64,000 bases of DNA from positions 5,547,105-5,611,104 of the forward strand of contig NC_135052.1 of assembly GCF_051014685.1 (NCBI RefSeq). The letters are read 5' to 3'. Source of the DNA: Ptiloglossa arizonensis. Lineage: Eukaryota > Arthropoda > Insecta > Hymenoptera > Colletidae. Under the pieces are notes generated by a model. It was given only the letters and a program-made list of their open reading frames with translations, searched no databases and was not told the origin of the DNA. The position numbers and the translations under genes are program-made. Shown here piece after piece: positions 49,336 to 60,950 of the stretch. Every line of letters begins with the position of its first letter. Position 1 is the first letter of the stretch.

Positions 49336-49553
49336 GTAAGGTCAGAGGAATGCTGAAGCACGTGTCGGTCTCGCCGTGGAGAGGGCGAGCGGACAGCGTG
49401 AGCCTCGCCTCGAGCGGGGGTGCGAGTAGTTGCGGAAGCGGAAGTCCAACTCCTGGTCACACGCCACCGCCCTCAAGGGCGTCTTCGTGCGCCTCACTCG
49501 CGCCCTTAACCGCCCTTTCGAGTTTCTCTCCGGCCGACGCCAATCCTCAACAG
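49336..49553 (+). CDS. Ser/Pro-rich exon of an unidentified gene, probable initiator exon
   Basis: Bounded by TCTCCTTTCAG|GT (acceptor after a pyrimidine tract) and CAACAG|GTAAGT (near-perfect donor). From the ATG at 49350 it encodes 68 residues: MLKHVSVSPWRGRADSVSLA, then low-complexity Ser/Gly/Pro (SGSPTPGHTPPPSRASSCAS), ending ANPQQ in phase 0. The frame is also open upstream to the acceptor (G|GKVRG), so the exon could be internal. The composition fits a disordered N-terminus of a signalling or scaffold protein. I cannot name it, and the next exon was not found in the window, so a long first intron or continuation beyond 64 kb is likely. Confidence 0.5.
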
Positions 49554-50319
49554 GTAAGTCGAGCAAGAATCTCGGAATTCCGTGTTTATCTTGATCGTCG
49601 AGACGCGTCCATCGAGACACGCTCCGTCCACGATGGAAACGGACCGCGAAGCGAGCGGCGTCGGGTCTCTCGTTGAGGGTGGGATGGAGGGGGGGGGGGG
49701 GGAAGATCAAGAACCACGCGGGTGGGTACAAAAAGCAATGACGCGCGTACGCTTAACGAAGCTCGCAACGAGGAGAACAGAAACGTTATCCGTGACGCGG
49801 GACGACGCGTCGCGTCGCGTCGAATGGAACGGTCTCTCGTTAAAACGAGAACAAAACGGTGTCCCGCACTTATTAACAGCTGGACCACGTGTGTCCTTGC
49901 AGCGGCCGAGCTAATGGGATCCATCGACGCGAACGTGTGTTTAATCCACGATTATTTCCGACGCGCTCTGTCCCTCGATTACTCGCGCTCCGAAAATAGC
50001 TACACGCGGTTATGCAAACAAAACTGTACGCGTTCGATGGAAAAAAAAAAGAAAAAAAAGAAAAGAAATGCGCTCCATCCCCGAGTACTTAAGCCCGCGA
50101 CGAACACCGAGCGAATAATAAGCGTCGTTAATTACACTCGCGCCGAAAATCCGTCCCTTTCCCGGTTCCGTTTATTTTTGTGGGAACGAAAGTCCAGGTT
50201 TCCAATGAGAGCTCCGGGGTGAGATTCTCACGATCCCCGAGCGCGTTCATCCCGCTCGACGACAACGCGTCGTGCGGTTTCGCATCCCTTTTTGCGCACG
50301 GACGGAGAAACACGACTCT
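49554..50319 (+). other. Probable intron start; no exon seen
   Basis: Follows the strong donor at 49553. Contains a G12 run (about 49690-49702) and an A-rich tract (50041-50066). No further exon recognised. Confidence 0.35.
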
Positions 50320-51090
50320 CCCGTAGGCCCTTCGTCCCGACAAGATGTTTAGGGAGGACACTTTTTCTCTCGACGTTGTCCATGGAGAAGAGAGAACCCC
50401 CTTTACGACGATCGAGTGCGAAATTTTGCACGATTTGCTCGCGAATATGACCTTCCATCGCGTTTCAACGAAGAAATAGATCTCGAAGTATCAATCGTAC
50501 AAATTAAACCTAACTTGCGAATCTATGCGGTGGATACATTCTAAGAAGATTACGACGAAAGCTCTTTATAGTAACGAGAGGTTTAGGGAGGCCACGTTTT
50601 CTCTTAACAATCTTCGCGTGGATATCGAGGAGACAGAGTCTTTGAACGCGAAATTTTCTACCTGAAAGTAATTCGCTCACCTCGAGAGCACGTCGCGTGG
50701 AATTGTCCAAGGAGTTTTCACGAAGTATTGAATACTTCGATAAAAATAAAAAAGAACTCGAGTTTCTGGAAATGCTACGATAAAGGCCCTTCGAGTAGTT
50801 TAAAGAGGCTACTTTTGCTCTGAGCTTTCTCCGTGTGGAAACATGGGTCAACGAAACCCTCGTAGCTATCGCACGATTGTGAACATTTGTCGTCGTTGTT
50901 TCGTTGCGTTTATAAAAGAAGTCATCAAAGTATCTCACCCCCTTTACATTAACAACAGCTCGTGTTTTCGCGAATCCACGTCTCGGAAGGACTATTCTGC
51001 GAAGGGTACAACGAAGGTCCTTCCTCACCACGAGATGTTCAGGGAAGTCGCTGTTTCTCAACGTTCTCTGCGCGAGAATCGTTCGAAAGA
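50320..51090. repeat. Diverged tandem repeat, about 230-bp unit, 4 copies
   Basis: A shared segment (GGCCCTTCG..., AGATGTTTAGGGAGG, then TTTTTCTCTCGACGTT and CGTGGA) occurs at about 50323, 50558, 50783 and 51015. The spacing is 225-235 bp. The copies are well diverged. The repeats keep one minus-strand frame open for 334 codons (51514-50510), which explains that long ORF without a protein. Confidence 0.6.
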
Positions 51091-53104
51091 ATCTCCGTGC
51101 CGCTCGAACGCGAATCTTTGCACGCGCGGAATTTCGGATCGGTTTCCAAGGCGCGAATCCGATCGGGATTAAGGTCAATTGTGTACGGCTGGCGCGCGGC
51201 TCGTACCGCCTGATAGAAATTAAGGTCGTTGCATTTAAAAAGCCCCCCGCGCGGTTTGCATTATTATCGCCGGCATCCCAGTTTCTGAAGCTCCAGATAT
51301 TAAACGGCCGTCCGTTGTATAATAACCGAGTCGTCGATACGCGCTGGTTTTTCATTGTGTTCTTCGCGTTACGCTCGGCCCGTTTCGCACGCGGGTGCGC
51401 AAAGGTCGCCGCGAACGGTAGACTTCTTCGGTTAAGGTGGGTACACATACATTTGTCGCGTATCTTCGTATCGTATCGCCGTTGCGTATTAACCGATGAT
51501 ACTATACGGTGCAACGGTGTGCGATTTCAGGTGTGTATGGAAATAAACGATACGATTCGTCGATACGCGGGAAACACTCGGTTGGTATCGTCTGCAATGC
51601 GTTTCGCTCCGTAGTTAAGGGCAGTTTTATTCATTATGCTCACAGGAAGACGATAAAAAAGAGTCACCGTGCTCGGTGAATATCAATAATTTATACAAGT
51701 AGGAAGGTACCTAGTCGATCGAGTTTAGTGGTCGTTTGAAAGTTTCGGTCTGCGAGCAAAGTCTTTACCAGGATGCGACCGATTTTAATTTTTGATTATC
51801 TTTTATTCGATCGAGAATATTTAAGAAAGAAGAACAATTCCTCTTCGAGAAAGTCACAATTCGTCCAATGTGACGAGATACCGAATGCGATGAGTGCGGG
51901 ATCAGATCAGGACCGATTTTGCAATACTCGGACCCAATGTTTACGTAGAAGATGTTTTCTAAACTTCATTGTTATTTTTTTGTAATTTAAATTATTTGAC
52001 TTACACTTAAGTGACTTGTATAATCAACGGTGTACGTAATAAAGAAACTACAGTTTCGAACGATCACTTCTTAAAGAAATAGAAGATAAATATAGGATAA
52101 CAACGGAATAAGTGAAATAAGTCGGACGAACAAATTTTTTCTTAACAAACATCTATTTCGAACCACCGTTTAAACTACTACTATTATCACAACCACCGCC
52201 ATCAACCGAATAACGTTTGGTTCGTTCAAAAAGGATCGAACCGTTCTAATAAACCGAGTAACTTGAGTGAAATCGAACACTGTGAATACCGAAAGTTCTT
52301 TCGAACCTTTCGGTTTATTCCGATCAGAGAAAAAAGCTACTATAACTGAGCGAGAGTCGTTCCAGGAGCTCAAGAAAATACACCAATAGCTACAAACTAT
52401 TTCACCGATCACACTAATGTAAACATTGATACCTTGTCTCTTTCCATAGACTGTAGTCGCGATGATACGTTTCTTGCTCATCGAAAACTCTTCGGTACCT
52501 TTTTCAAATCTCGAAACAATTATCAAGACTTCGTATCGACGTTGCGAGGTACTCGATAAATGGATACCGGGGTTCAGCTTCTTCGAGAGGCCATCCGCGA
52601 ACGCGACCGTATATCCTGGTCACCGGTGTGAATATTTTTACAGGTGATTCCATCCCACCGTGCGTTCTCGGTCACGTTTCATCGAGAAAGAATTTGTAGA
52701 ACCGATGCTCCGGTTGGTTTACCTACACCTAAGCGAGACGACGTTTCCTCGAAGGCGTGAAAAAATAAATGCTTTCGTTTCGTGAAAACACCGGAGGTTC
52801 TCTTTCGGGCGTTTACTGTGTCTTTCGTCGGAGAGAGTATATCTTTGTCGCGCATCCCGCACTTTTTGTCGGACAGCACCGAGAATTCTCTGTGAGAACC
52901 CCGCATGCCAGAGCGTCGCACATTGCGGGCAAGGCTCACAATGTGCGACGAAAAAGTACACGGGGGCCCACTGGTAACCCTGGTGGATCCACTTAATCGC
53001 GTTCGGTGCCGGTTTACCGACCTCAGTTCCTTGGCGGGTTGCTTAGAATCGGACCGGAGAGGACTGCCCAGAAGTCGAGATCGGTCGTATCAATCTTCAA
53101 GCAT
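51091..53104. other. No gene recognised
   Basis: AT-rich with a CpG-rich shoulder at 51.2-51.5 kb. Short ORFs only. Confidence 0.35.
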
Positions 53105-54770
53105 TCTTTCGTTCGACCGTAAACAAGATCCACGAGTCGAAAATGTCCTTAATGAGGATATTGTTTCTGGTGTTATTATTATGTGACTATTTCTAATCGA
53201 AATTAATATCTATAGTGTTTCCTTTTAAAAATAACTTGGGGCCGAACACTGGGCCGAAAATGTCCCCAGTGGGACTATTATTTCTGGTGCTACTATTACT
53301 CGACTATTTCTATATAATTACTATCTATAGTGTTTCCTTTTAAATTAACTTTGAGCCGAAAATGTCTTGAATGGAACTATTATTTCTGGGGTTATTATTA
53401 CCTGACTATTTCTAATCGAAATTAATATCTATAGTGTTTCCTTTTAAAATAACTTGGGGCCGAACACTGGGCCGAAAATGTCCTCAGTGGGACTATTATT
53501 TCTGGTGCTATTATTACTCGACTATTTCTATATAATTACTATCTATAGTGTTTCCTTTTAAATTAACTTTGAGCCGAAAATGTCCTCAATGGGGCTATTA
53601 TTTCTGGGGTTATTATTACCTGACTATTTCTAATCGAAATTAATATCTATAGTGTTTCCTTTTAAAATAACTTGGGGCCGAACACTGGGCCGAAAGTGTC
53701 CTCAGTGGGACTATTATTTCTGGTGCTATTATTACTCGACTATTTCTATATAATTACTATCTATAGTGTTTCCTTTTAAATTAACTTTGAGCCGAAAATG
53801 TCCTCAATGGGGCTATTATTTCTGGGGTTATTATTACCTGACTATTTCTAATCGAAATTAATATCTATAGTGTTTCCTTTTAAAATAACTTGGGGCCGAA
53901 CACTGGGCCGAAAGTGTCCTAAGTGGGACTATTATTTCTGGTGCTATTATTACTTGATTATTTCTAATTGAAATTACTATCTATAGTGTCTCGTTTTAAA
54001 TTAACTTTGAGCCGAAAATGTCCTCCATGGAACTATTATTCTGGGGTCTATTATTGCCTGACTATTTCTGATCGAAATTAATATCTATAGTGTTTCCTTT
54101 TAAAATAACTTGGGGCCGAAAATGTCTTCAGTGGGACTATTATTTCTGGTGTTATTATTACCTGACTATTTCTAATCGAAATTAATATCTATAGTGTCTC
54201 GTTTTAAATTAACTTTGGGTCGAAAATGTCCTCAATGGATCTATTATTTCTGGCGCTATTATTACTTGATTATTTCTATTCGAAATTATTATCTATAGTG
54301 TCTCGTTTTAAATTAACTTTGGGCCGAAAATGTCCTCAATGGGGCTATTATTTCTGGGGTTATTATTACCTGACTATTTCTAATCGAAATTAATATCTAT
54401 AGTGTTTCCTTTTAACATAACTTGGGGCCGAACACTGGGCCGAAAATGTCCTCAGTGGGACTATTATTTCTGGTGCTATTATTACTCGATTATTCTTATT
54501 CGAAATTAGTATCTATAGTGTCTCGTTTTAAATTAACTTTGGGCCGAAAATGTCCTCAATAGCACTATTATTTCTGGTGCTATTATTACTCGACTATTTC
54601 TATTCGAAATTACTATCTATAGTGTTTCCTTTTAAATTAACTTTGAGCCGAAAATGTCCTCAATGGGGCTATTATTTCTGGTGTTATTATTACTCGATTA
54701 TTTCTAATCGAAATTACTATCCATCGTTTCTCATTTGAAATTAAATTTGAGCTAAAAATGTCCCAAATGC
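53105..54770. repeat. 104/115-bp satellite array with dimeric higher-order pattern
   Basis: About 15 monomers anchored on ATCTATAGTG at 53208, 53323, 53427, 53541, 53645, 53759, 53863, 53979, 54083, 54187, 54291, 54395, 54511 and 54615. Steps are 115, 104, 114, 104, 114, 104, 116, 104, 104, 104, 104, 116, 104. The long form carries an extra GAACACTGGGCC that duplicates part of GGCCGAA. The first half alternates long and short (218-bp dimer), and the second half is mostly simple 104-bp. No coding signal. Confidence 0.92.
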
Positions 54771-54915
54771 ATAAAACTCGTGTTTATAACTTTGCAATAC
54801 ATCGGGAGGGTTAAGATACTGGAGCACCCAGTTGTATCTATTTCGGTAGCTTTAATTATAAAAAAACAATATACTATAGGGACGCGATGGGGTCGAGAAA
54901 GATCCGAGGAATACC
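54771..54915. repeat. Dispersed repeat flanking the satellite, copy 1
   Basis: GGAGCACCCAGTTGTATCTA, TAGCTTTAATTATA and GACGCGATGGGGTCGAGAAA match 60020-60113 in the same order, and the weak satellite end before it also matches 59870-59970. A longer element thus contains both parts. Confidence 0.8.
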
Positions 54916-57828
54916 TCGGTAGTAGAGATAGAGTTAAATTACGGATGTTAGGTTCGCGAGAATGTGGACGATCTACTGTGAATAAATAAACCGAAGTTTG
55001 GGAGTATATTCCAGTCCAAAGATGCGGAAACGAGACTTTGTCCATAATAGTTTACGTTTATAAATTGTACAGTCGCGAACGGCGTTTATTTAAATCGTTC
55101 GAAATGAAAAGTTTCTTATTTTCGAAACGCAGTGTTCGAATCCGCCCTTTTCGATTTATTTATCGATCTTCGATCGAAGCGTTTGTTCTTCTCGTTTCGA
55201 AGGACAAAACCGTTCGTTTGTTTAGAAATTCCTGGAATTAATTTGTATTTAGTATTACATTGCCTTAGAAGGAATCCATGGCGCAATACGCAGCCTTGCA
55301 ATGCCAGAAAGTCCCTCCCCCTTGGTTTCAGTCCTTGTACGACAAATGACGATAACAGAATGCCATATAGGCATTCAGTACTTGTTCCGTTTCCAAGTTA
55401 GGGTCGAATAAAATTTACTGCAGTTTGCGTTGTATTTAACGAACTCGAGTCAATTTGTCGTTGTAAGATTTATTTGAATGTCCTTTGCTCTTCGAGATAT
55501 TCCTCGAAAAAGAATCGATAAACCTACGTAACAAATAATAATGTCTTCGAAGAAGACCCGAACGTTAGATTGAAAATGTTAAAATGAAATTCGTATCGAC
55601 AAATGACCTCAATGATTCCACAGAAACGATCGTTATACATTGAATATCGACGAGAATCGTACCATCGGTCAAGTTTAATAATATTCATACGGGACTGAAC
55701 CGAACGACTAGAAATATTCTTCGAAAATAGCCGGTTAATTTGGGAACACCCTGTATATCCAACATTTCGCCATAGTTCAAGTTTCTAGCATTCTTTTCTT
55801 TCACGGTGCACGCTATTGCAACTCTCGTCTGCCCGATGCTTCGTAACCTATCACCGTTTATTTGTATAGGTCGAGAATATGTTTGAGGTTATATCAATAG
55901 CAACATTTTAGCCGCGCCTCTTGTGCATCGTTGTCTTTACATTTCATTCGTCTTTACGCCCGTGTATCCGTTTCCCCTCGCCAGGGACGTTAAACGAATA
56001 AACGATCGAATGAAATTATGAAGACGACGGGAGAACAATTCGTTCGAATCGAAAACATCGGAAAGTCATTCGAATTTCGATGCAAGTGTGGTCACAGGGG
56101 GGGCTTTATCGTCGCCACCGATAAGATAATGGCCGCGCAGAAGATCCACGATGTTTTGTTTCGCTGGTTCTCGGTTGGACGCTGAAAACCGGTACAATAT
56201 AAAATGTATTCTGGTCAAGTTTTTTTCGACTCTATTAAACTCAATGTAGGAAGCACCGCGGTACATGCGTGCACGTTTGCGGCTTTCTGGTCACCGTACA
56301 GCTTTACGTAAGTGGCTTCGAAAAAACGAAAAATCATGTCGCGTGCAATGATCTTGACAATGTCAACGTCTCCTCACCGAGTTATTACCGCGATCGCGGA
56401 AAAGAAGAAGAAAACGAACCAAAAAACAAAACAACGCTGGAAGATCTCCAATTTCTACGTCTCCAAAACAACGCGTGTGCGGTTTTCGTTGCCTATTGTT
56501 ATTTGCTCCAAGATCGATCTGGTCCGTTATTAAGATCTCGAATTATTAATCTTCGAATGTGTACACTCTAATCGCCATCCAGTTTCTTCTCTCGGAAGCG
56601 ATAAAATATCGAAACTCTGACTCGATAGAAGAAATAATCGACCTTATTAGACCTCGTTCCACTTATCCCAGGACGTGAATTTTCGAGTCTGGTATATTAT
56701 TTAGCGAAAGTTTCGTTCACTTCGTTCGTCAAGGTACTCGTCAATTGTCTCATAACTTGTTATTTATCATTTAACAAACACGCAACGAATATTACCTATT
56801 CTCCTTTTCAAAAATCACGATCACCTAAAATAATTGTTCTCTCCTTACCGAACAAGAGAGCAGAAATATATTCTTTGCAAACGACGATAACTCGTCGACT
56901 GTTTCTAATCGAGATTGCTATCCGATAAACTATAAACTTCATCGTCCGGGAGAGTAGGGATTCCTCGTTGGTGTACTTTCCATCCTCGAATCGAGTCGAG
57001 TTTCAACGATTTCTCGTTACTCCGAAGGAACAAAACTCGCGCAACCGATGCTCGTATAATACTTTCGTATCGTTTTGCGTTACACTTTTACTCCGTGTGG
57101 TTCATTTTCCCATTCTCCGTTCGCGTGTACATTTTTCGCGAGCACGATCGACAACGGACGTGACGCGGGATTCGCTCGAAAGAAATTCGATCCAGCGTGG
57201 ACCTGGTCCGATTTCCACGTCGATTCCGCGCGTCCTGTCTCCGCGACACGTACGAAATCGCGTTCCTACTTTTCGTTCCGCTTCTGGATCGCGCGGACCT
57301 GTCCTGGGTTCCCGGACCGCGCAACATCCGGCGCGGCGGCCCGTAGTTCCGGCTTTCTTGCGCACGCGTGGCTTTTACACCAACCGGTATTCTCGATGGA
57401 AGGTACCACTGTTCGTCGTTGCAACGAAATTCCTACCTTCGATCCTGTCGATCGACCTTTATCCGTAACCAACGGGTGATCTCGACCCGCTGCACCCGCA
57501 GCGATTCGGTTCGAATCCGTAAGTTACACCACGGTGGAAAAATCGTAATCGCGAACGAAGATCTCGAGGTGGTTAGTTTCGAAACTACTCCTTTGTCCCA
57601 TCATTCTCATGGCACGAAAGTGTTACCTCGTGTCGTTGGCTCGAAGAAGGTCAGATTCGTCAACAGGGAAGATCCTTAACGCGTGTTTCTCGGTCCGAAT
57701 ACAAGGTCGAACGAATCCGTAACGTTATCCGCAACATCGTCCTTCACCCCTTTATAGATCGATATTCCATTCGTGTACAATAGTACCGATTCCAACGATC
57801 TTGCTTCTGAAAATCGAATGGGAGTAAA
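54916..57828. other. No gene recognised
   Basis: Mixed sequence. 56.97-57.5 kb is CpG-rich with overlapping ORFs of 80-166 codons on both strands but no motif. A tRNA B-box look-alike (GGTTCGAATCC, 57508) has no tRNA fold around it. Confidence 0.35.
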
Positions 57829-58062
57829 GGGTGTCCCAATCGTCACCGGTCGATTTACTTTCTGAACGAAACTCGAACGGTTCGAGTAATTTTGATATTT
57901 TTTTTCTCTTTATTCGAAAGTACACACTTGGGAGTCAATAAGGGAACAAGATGTCTTACGAATGGCCGTCTCGGGTTTTTTTTTACAGACCACGATCGAT
58001 CGAGCGATTGTAGTCGCCCTAATTAGAAATTTTTTAAAACGGTAAAGTGGATGCGTATATTT
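57829..58062. mobile_element. Partial copy of the GGGTGTCCCAATC TIR family
   Basis: Begins GGGTGTCCCAATCGTCACCG like the left end of the 22270-22916 element, then follows its interior (GGTTCGAGTAAT, GAATGGCCGTCTCGG, TTTTTACAGACC). The tail ACCACGATCGATCGAGCGAT...AAGTGGATGCGTATA is shared with 58751-58842. No right TIR is seen. Confidence 0.75.
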
Positions 58063-58535
58063 TCTCCGAAGCAGTCTTTTTACCGACACCACTTATCACT
58101 TTCTAGTTGTTAAGTACCGAGGAGAGTTCATTCGTATATCAAGTGTTTGGAAATATTTCGTAGAAATGTAGTGCAGTTCCACCAGTCCTAGTTATTATAA
58201 TTATTTTCGTTCTGTACACTCGTCTCTCTGCAATTATCCAATCACCCACTTGTGTACATTATCTTCTATCTTCTAACTTGTGTAACAAAGACGCTATAAT
58301 GATAAAACTTTCTTTTCTTCTTTTACACCGGATACGGTAAGAAGAACCGCGAATTATAATAGGTTTGTTGTAGATTTAAGGTTAAACGAAACACGTACAG
58401 TTTACACGTATTTAATCAAATAGTAATTTAATTAAGGACAGAAAATAAGAAATACAATTTTGGAACGAACGCGTTCTGTCCGATGTCTGGAACGAAACAT
58501 TAGAAACTGAAAGTCAGAAACAAGACACTTAGACG

Positions 58536-58612
58536 GTTTATCGAACGACAAAACTTATCGAACAGCCTAGTACTATACTGTTCAATAAGTTTTATCGAAC
58601 GACGAAGCAACC
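58536..58612. repeat. HR1 hairpin repeat copy
   Basis: TTATCGAACGACAAAACTTATC followed by CTAGTACTATACTGTTCAAT and AAGTTTTATCGAACGACGAA: one unit of the 2-kb array type, abutting the 76-bp array. Confidence 0.82.
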
Positions 58613-59400
58613 TAGTATCTCGTTCAAAGATAGCAATGGTTTCTACGAGAGATTATCTCGGCCGAATAGTTAGTTAGTTGATATTTTTCTTCTTTTTATT
58701 TAAAAGTACAAACCTGGGAGTTAATAACGGAACAAAATATCTTCCAAATGGCCGCCTCGGTTTTTTTTACAGACCACGATCGATCGAGCGATTGTAGTCG
58801 CCCTAATTACAACATTTTTAAAACGGTAAAGTGGATGCGTATAGTTAGTCGAATAAAAAATGGCACCTAGCATCTCGTTCAAAAATAACAATGGTTCCTA
58901 CGAGAGATTATCTTGGCCGAAGAGTCGAATAGAAAATGGCACCTAGTATCTCGTTCAAAAATAGAAATGGTTTCTACGAGAAATTATCTCGGCCGAATAA
59001 TCGAATAGAAAATGGCACCTAGTATCTCGTTCAAAAATAGGAATGGTTCCTACGAGAGATTATCTCGGCCGAATAATCGAATAGAAAATGGCACCTAGTA
59101 TCTAGTTCAAAAACAGAAATGGTTTCTACAAGAAATTATCTCGGCCGAATAATCGAATAGAAAATGGCATCTAGTATCTCGTTCAAAAATAGAAATGGTT
59201 CCTACGAGAGACTATCTCGGCCGAATAATCCAATAGAAAATGGCACCTAGTATCTCGTTCAAAAATAGAAATGGTTCCTACGAGAAATTATCTAGACCGA
59301 AGAGTCGAATAGAAAATGGCACCTAGTATCTCGTTCAAAAATAGAAATTGTTCCTACGAGAGATTATCTCTGCCGAAGAGTCGAATAAAAAATGGCAACG
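58613..59400. repeat. 76-bp tandem array, about 9 copies, interrupted
   Basis: AATAGAAAATGGC (or AATAAAAAATGGC) recurs at 58852, 58928, 59004, 59080, 59156, 59232, 59308 and 59384, exactly 76 bp apart. The unit is CACCTAGTATCTCGTTCAAA, AATAGAAATGGTTCCTACG, AGATTATCTCGGCCGAA. A further unit at about 58613-58674 is separated from the rest by the inserted dispersed repeat at 58675-58850. Confidence 0.93.
58675..58850. mobile_element. Insertion of TIR-family fragment into the 76-bp array
   Basis: TATTTTTCTTCTTTTTATTT, CCAAATGGCCGCCTCGG, TTTACAGACCACGATCGATC and AAAGTGGATGCGTATAG match 57895-58062. The 76-bp array stops on its left side and resumes on its right. Confidence 0.8.
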
Positions 59401-60605
59401 TACCCGAAGAGTTAACGCGCATCGAGCAGATACACGCCTACTGGATTTCCTTCTGCCCCCGGAACAATTTCTCAAGTCTTTCCGCGACTGGATGAAGGAA
59501 TCGGAGCAGGAAGAGGGAAGACACGTTGTTCGTGTACAGATTTCCCTTAGTTGTTCGCAAAGTTGTCCGTTCTCACTACGCCGACGAGCTGTAATTACTG
59601 GTTACAGTGTAGAGAAGAAAAAGGAAAGAGTAATTGCGAGGTTCAACCGGCAGACTCTGTTTCATGGGCGCGGATATATTAAAAATATTTAGATTCTTCC
59701 ATTGCTCGCTTACTATTACGAGTAGTACATACATCTTTCTACGTCTTCGAAGCCATCATCTTCTCCCTACTCTGGCAATTACACCTCCCTGTGGTTTCGG
59801 TATCTCTCTCGCGGTTAATTTCTCTTAGGCACGAATAAATTATATCCGATAGTGTCGCTGTTCGACCATTTCTAAACAAAATTACCATCCATCGTTTCTA
59901 TTTTACGTTAACCTTACACCATTTTCGATCGTGTACTCAGTCTTTGCGTTAAAAATGTCCCGGATGTAGGGACAAATCGTTTTTTAATTTTGTAACACAA
60001 AGGGGGACTAAGGAAATACAGGAGCATTCAGTTGCATCTATTATAGTAGCTTTAATTATAGGAAACGATGTATTGTAGGGTCGCGATGGGTCGAGAAAGA
60101 CCCAAGGAACTCACCACGGTTAATTAACGCGATCTTCTACGAGATTTACGTCATAACGCTGAACGTAGGCTCGTCGCCACGTGATGTACTGCGACTCTAG
60201 ACGGTCACGTGCTACTAAATTGTGGCAGGGAGGAGGGGAGTATCGGCCTTGGAGGCGTCAATAGATACGTTTCTCACAATAGCGGGAATTAACTTACGAA
60301 CGTAGTTCTCGAAGGTTGAACGAACGGAGAAGAATTAACTTGGCAAACCACTCGCTGGTTCTTCTTTCGAGAGAAACTCTCTTCCACTTCTTAAGAACTA
60401 CTCAGAGTTCGGTAGCATTCGATGGAAGTAATAATGGGTTTGAGCGTGTCACGGTGAATCTTCGTTTTCATCGATATTATTAGAACAAAATTCGAATACT
60501 AAATTTATCAGTACCCTTTAAGACTGTTGTAGGTAGAGTGTAAAATAATTGAAAATTGGAGACAAAACACTTGGTGGATTTACTTCTCTGCCAGTACACG
60601 TACAC
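59401..60605. other. No gene recognised; second copy of satellite-flank repeat
   Basis: 59850-60113 repeats, in diverged form, the satellite terminus and flank seen at 54680-54915 (TCCATCGTTTC, AAAAATGTCCC, CAGGAGCA, TTGCATCTAT, TAGCTTTAATTATAG, CGCGATGGGTCGAGAAAGA). The rest shows nothing recognised. Confidence 0.6.
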
Positions 60606-60652
60606 AAGGTTGTTCGATAAGTTTTTTCGTTCGATAAAATTGATTGAAAAAC
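60606..60652. repeat. HR1 hairpin repeat copy (single)
   Basis: AGGTTGTTCGATAAGTTTTT with TCGTTCGATAAAATTGATTG: a lone, slightly diverged hairpin unit. Confidence 0.65.
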
Positions 60653-60809
60653 CTATTAGAACTGTTTTCTCTTAAAAAACGTTACATAGGAGAGAGCACT
60701 CGGCAAACAAGCTTAACGCAGCAGCACAAGTTATATGTAAAAAGAGGCAACATCACTTATCGTTCAAACGAGTATTCCTAAATGTCGATAGATGCAGCGA
60801 TTATTAAAT

Positions 60810-60950
60810 TAAGTTGTTCGGAAAGTAATTTCGTTTTCCAAAATGGAGAATATATAATTTAATAAAATGTTTATACACTCTACAAAAATCGTGTTCCATT
60901 TTCACCAAAAAAAAAAAAAAGAAACGAAATAACTTTCCGAACAACCCAAT
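60810..60950. mobile_element. Mariner-type MITE, copy 4 (most complete)
   Basis: AAGTTGTTCGGAAAGTAATT on the left and, in reverse complement, TTGGGTTGTTCGGAAAGTTA on the right give a terminal repeat of about 27 bp. The interior (GGAGAATATATAATTTAATA, ATCGTGTTCCATTTTCACC) is inverted relative to copies 1-3. It is 141 bp, non-coding, with a TA-rich target. Confidence 0.82.

Noticed and set aside
57500..57540. tRNA-like B box GGTTCGAATCC
   Set aside because: No matching A box, acceptor stem or anticodon arm in the surrounding 80 bases.
58852..59400. Regular repeats as a possible CRISPR array
   Set aside because: The whole 76-bp unit is repeated with no unique spacers, and the genome context is eukaryotic.
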